Positions 5,374 to 6,420 of a DNA stretch of 6,420 nt are shown here, piece after piece (positions within the stretch are counted from its first letter, which is position 1; each line of letters starts with the position of its first letter). Under the pieces are notes generated by a model. That model searched no databases, was not told the origin of the DNA, and saw only the letters and a program-made list of their open reading frames with translations. The DNA is from Pseudomonadota bacterium (GTDB lineage Bacteria; Pseudomonadota; Gammaproteobacteria; Burkholderiales; Gallionellaceae). The position numbers were made by a program, and so were the translations under genes. Where the stretch lies: positions 1 to 6,420 of the forward strand of contig JAJXTT010000032.1 in assembly GCA_021783525.1 (NCBI GenBank), given 5' to 3'.

Positions 5374-6047
5374 GGCTGCCTCTGCAACACATTCGAAAAC
5401 TCTTCGATAAAACTCTCGAAACGGGACGCCAGCCGCGTGATGTCGTGGGCATAGCGGTTGTATGCCACCACCGCAGGAATCGCGGCGAACAAGCCCATCG
5501 CGGTCGCCACCAATGCCTCGGCGATACCGGGTGCGACCTGCGCCAGCGTGGCCTGTCCGACATTGGACAGGCCGCGGAACGCGTTCATGATGCCCCACAC
5601 CGTTCCGAGCAGGCCGACATACGGACTGACCGAACCTACCGTTGCCAAAAAGGACAAGTGCGATTCCAGATGATCCATCTCGCGCTGATACCGGGCTCGC
5701 ATCGCACGGCGGGTGCCGTCCATCACTGCCGCACTGTCCACGCCGTGCGTTTTCTTCAATTTCACGAACTCGGCGAAACCCGCGGCAAAAATGCGCTCCA
5801 GCGCGCCGATGTCGCGCCGGGACTGGCTGTTGGCCTGCTGATAAAGCGCATTCAGGTTCGGATTTCCCCAGAACGCATCTTCGAATTCGACCGTCTGCCT
5901 GACGGCGGCCCGCACGGCGAACAACTTGAGGAAGATGTACCACCAGGACATCAGCGACACCGCCAGCAGCATGCCCATCACCAGCTGCACCAGTACGCTG
6001 GCGTTGGTGATCAGATGAACGAACGACAAATCCTGAATCAGCTCCAT
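5370..6047 (-). CDS. tolQ: Tol-Pal motor subunit TolQ (ExbB/MotA family)
   Basis: TolQ is an inner-membrane protein that forms the ring around TolR and uses the proton-motive force to move TolA. The 225 residues match the family. TM1 lies at about 16-40. A large cytoplasmic loop follows at about 41-130, with R-R-A-M-R-A-R-Y at 113-120. TM2 is at about 133-155 with G-L-L-G-T-V-W-G-I-M, and TM3 at about 172-196 with A-L-V-A-T-A-M-G-L. Thr149 and Thr182 correspond to the polar ion-pathway threonines Thr145 and Thr178 of E. coli TolQ. I use the ATG at 6047 (M-E-L-I-Q-D-L-S), 4 nt after the ybgC stop (TGA-GCAA-ATG), with GGGA and GAG nearby. An in-frame start at 6086 would add a Cys-rich tail inside ybgC that is unlike TolQ. 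It ends TGA at 5372 to 5370. Confidence 0.96.
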   Translation of the reverse strand: MELIQDLSFVHLITNASVLVQLVMGMLLAVSLMSWWYIFLKLFAVRAAVRQTVEFEDAFWGNPNLNALYQQANSQSRRDIGALERIFAAGFAEFVKLKKTHGVDSAAVMDGTRRAMRARYQREMDHLESHLSFLATVGSVSPYVGLLGTVWGIMNAFRGLSNVGQATLAQVAPGIAEALVATAMGLFAAIPAVVAYNRYAHDITRLASRFESFIEEFSNVLQRQP

Positions 6048-6051
6048 TTGC

Positions 6052-6420
6052 TCAATCCCAATGTTTACGCAACACTTCCGGCACACTCACCGGCTTGAAA
6101 GTCTTCACATCGACACACACAAGATGCACTTCACCCTTGATCAATACATCGTCCCCGCGCAGCACCGTCTGTTCTATGCTCACACGACTGCGCCCGATCT
6201 CCTTGATCTGCGACGTAACCGTCAACAGATCGTCCAGCAAAGCCGGCTTCAGATAATCCAGCTTGAGCGAACGCACCACGAACACCATCCCCAGTTCTTT
6301 CATCAACCCCGCGTTGGAGTAGCCAAATGTGCGCAACCACTCTGTACGCGAACGCTCCATAAAGTTCACATAGCTGGCGTGATAAACGACACCTCCCGCA
6401 TCCGTATCCTGGAAATACAC
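6052..6420 (-). CDS. ybgC: Tol-Pal-associated acyl-CoA thioesterase YbgC, 5' end outside window
   Basis: YbgC is a cytoplasmic hotdog-fold acyl-CoA thioesterase, regularly the first gene of tol-pal operons and linked to phospholipid and acyl-carrier metabolism near the membrane. The visible 122 residues begin at Y-F-Q-D-T-D-A-G-G-V-V-Y-H, the active-site signature in which the second Asp is the catalytic residue. They run through V-N-F-M-E-R-S-R-T-E-W-L and V-F-V-V-R-S-L to the C-terminus K-H-W-D. In E. coli YbgC about a dozen residues precede this motif, so the true start lies just beyond position 6420. The first complete codon in the window (GTG) is an internal Val, not a start. The TGA stop at 6054 to 6052 is 4 nt before tolQ, so it is the leading gene of this operon segment. 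Confidence 0.95.
   Translation of the reverse strand: MYFQDTDAGGVVYHASYVNFMERSRTEWLRTFGYSNAGLMKELGMVFVVRSLKLDYLKPALLDDLLTVTSQIKEIGRSRVSIEQTVLRGDDVLIKGEVHLVCVDVKTFKPVSVPEVLRKHWD

Larger units (their letters stand above)
5324..5379. repeat. 12-bp direct repeat flanking the first mini-ORF
   Basis: CGTCATGGCTGC occurs at 5324-5335 and again at 5368-5379, 44 bp apart. On the minus strand each copy carries an ATGA preceded by GAGG, so the two small-ORF starts look like copies of one start region. The similarity extends weakly past the exact 12 bases towards the GAGG side. A short duplication of the tolQ end is one explanation. Confidence 0.6.

Noticed and set aside
5374..5943. A 190-codon minus-strand frame inside tolQ that runs into the 15-codon mini-ORF
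   Set aside because: It overlaps well-supported tolQ in another frame with a Gly/Arg-rich, non-family product. Only its last 15 codons, after the ATGA, lie outside tolQ.
6048..6086. Longer tolQ start at 6086
   Set aside because: The extra residues are an out-of-frame reading of the ybgC end. The ATG at 6047 gives the normal TolQ N-terminus.
6418..6420. GTG at the window edge as the ybgC start
   Set aside because: The conserved YbgC N-terminal strand normally continues about a dozen residues further, so this GTG is an internal Val codon.

Overview
The window is a tightly packed, single-strand gene block read entirely on the minus strand. In transcription order it is ybgC (5'-truncated by the window edge), tolQ, tolR, tolA, tolB, pal, cpoB (ybgF), queE, queC, and then a separately promoted tRNA-Lys(UUU) whose last two bases (CA of CCA) lie beyond position 1. 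Protein style (TolR with an N-V-V-P-Y-I-D membrane entry, a Pal with an Ala/Pro-rich linker, TolA with a V-E-M-W-N-S-L-P segment after the membrane anchor), moderate-to-high GC content and gene order suggest a betaproteobacterium. A Nitrosomonadales/Gallionellaceae-type organism is possible, but that finer placement is a guess.

Positions 6420 to 2264 encode the Tol-Pal machine. YbgC is a hotdog-fold thioesterase. TolQ and TolR form the proton-driven inner-membrane motor. TolA is the periplasm-spanning arm, TolB the periplasmic propeller and Pal the outer-membrane lipoprotein that grips peptidoglycan. Together they constrict the outer membrane at division. Positions 2252 to 1485 encode CpoB, the periplasmic coiled-coil/TPR partner that links Tol-Pal to septal wall synthesis. 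Positions 1471 to 138 encode QueE and QueC, two consecutive enzymes of the preQ0/queuosine pathway. Positions 121 to 1 hold a consensus sigma-70 promoter and tRNA-Lys. As far as I recall, the layout tol-pal-cpoB-queE-queC-tRNA-Lys is also found in pseudomonads, so it is an old arrangement and not a novel island.

Most junctions are 2 to 19 nt apart or overlap, which implies one polycistronic transcript with translational coupling. The tol promoter must lie beyond position 6420. The one exception is a 107-nt gap between tolQ and tolR. It contains a chain of two tiny ORFs joined by ATGA stop/start overlaps, the second with a strong Shine-Dalgarno, running into the tolR start. This is the most unusual structure in the window. 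I see no mobile element, CRISPR array, riboswitch or defence system, and no previously undescribed multi-gene system. No gene-free stretch exceeds about 110 nt.
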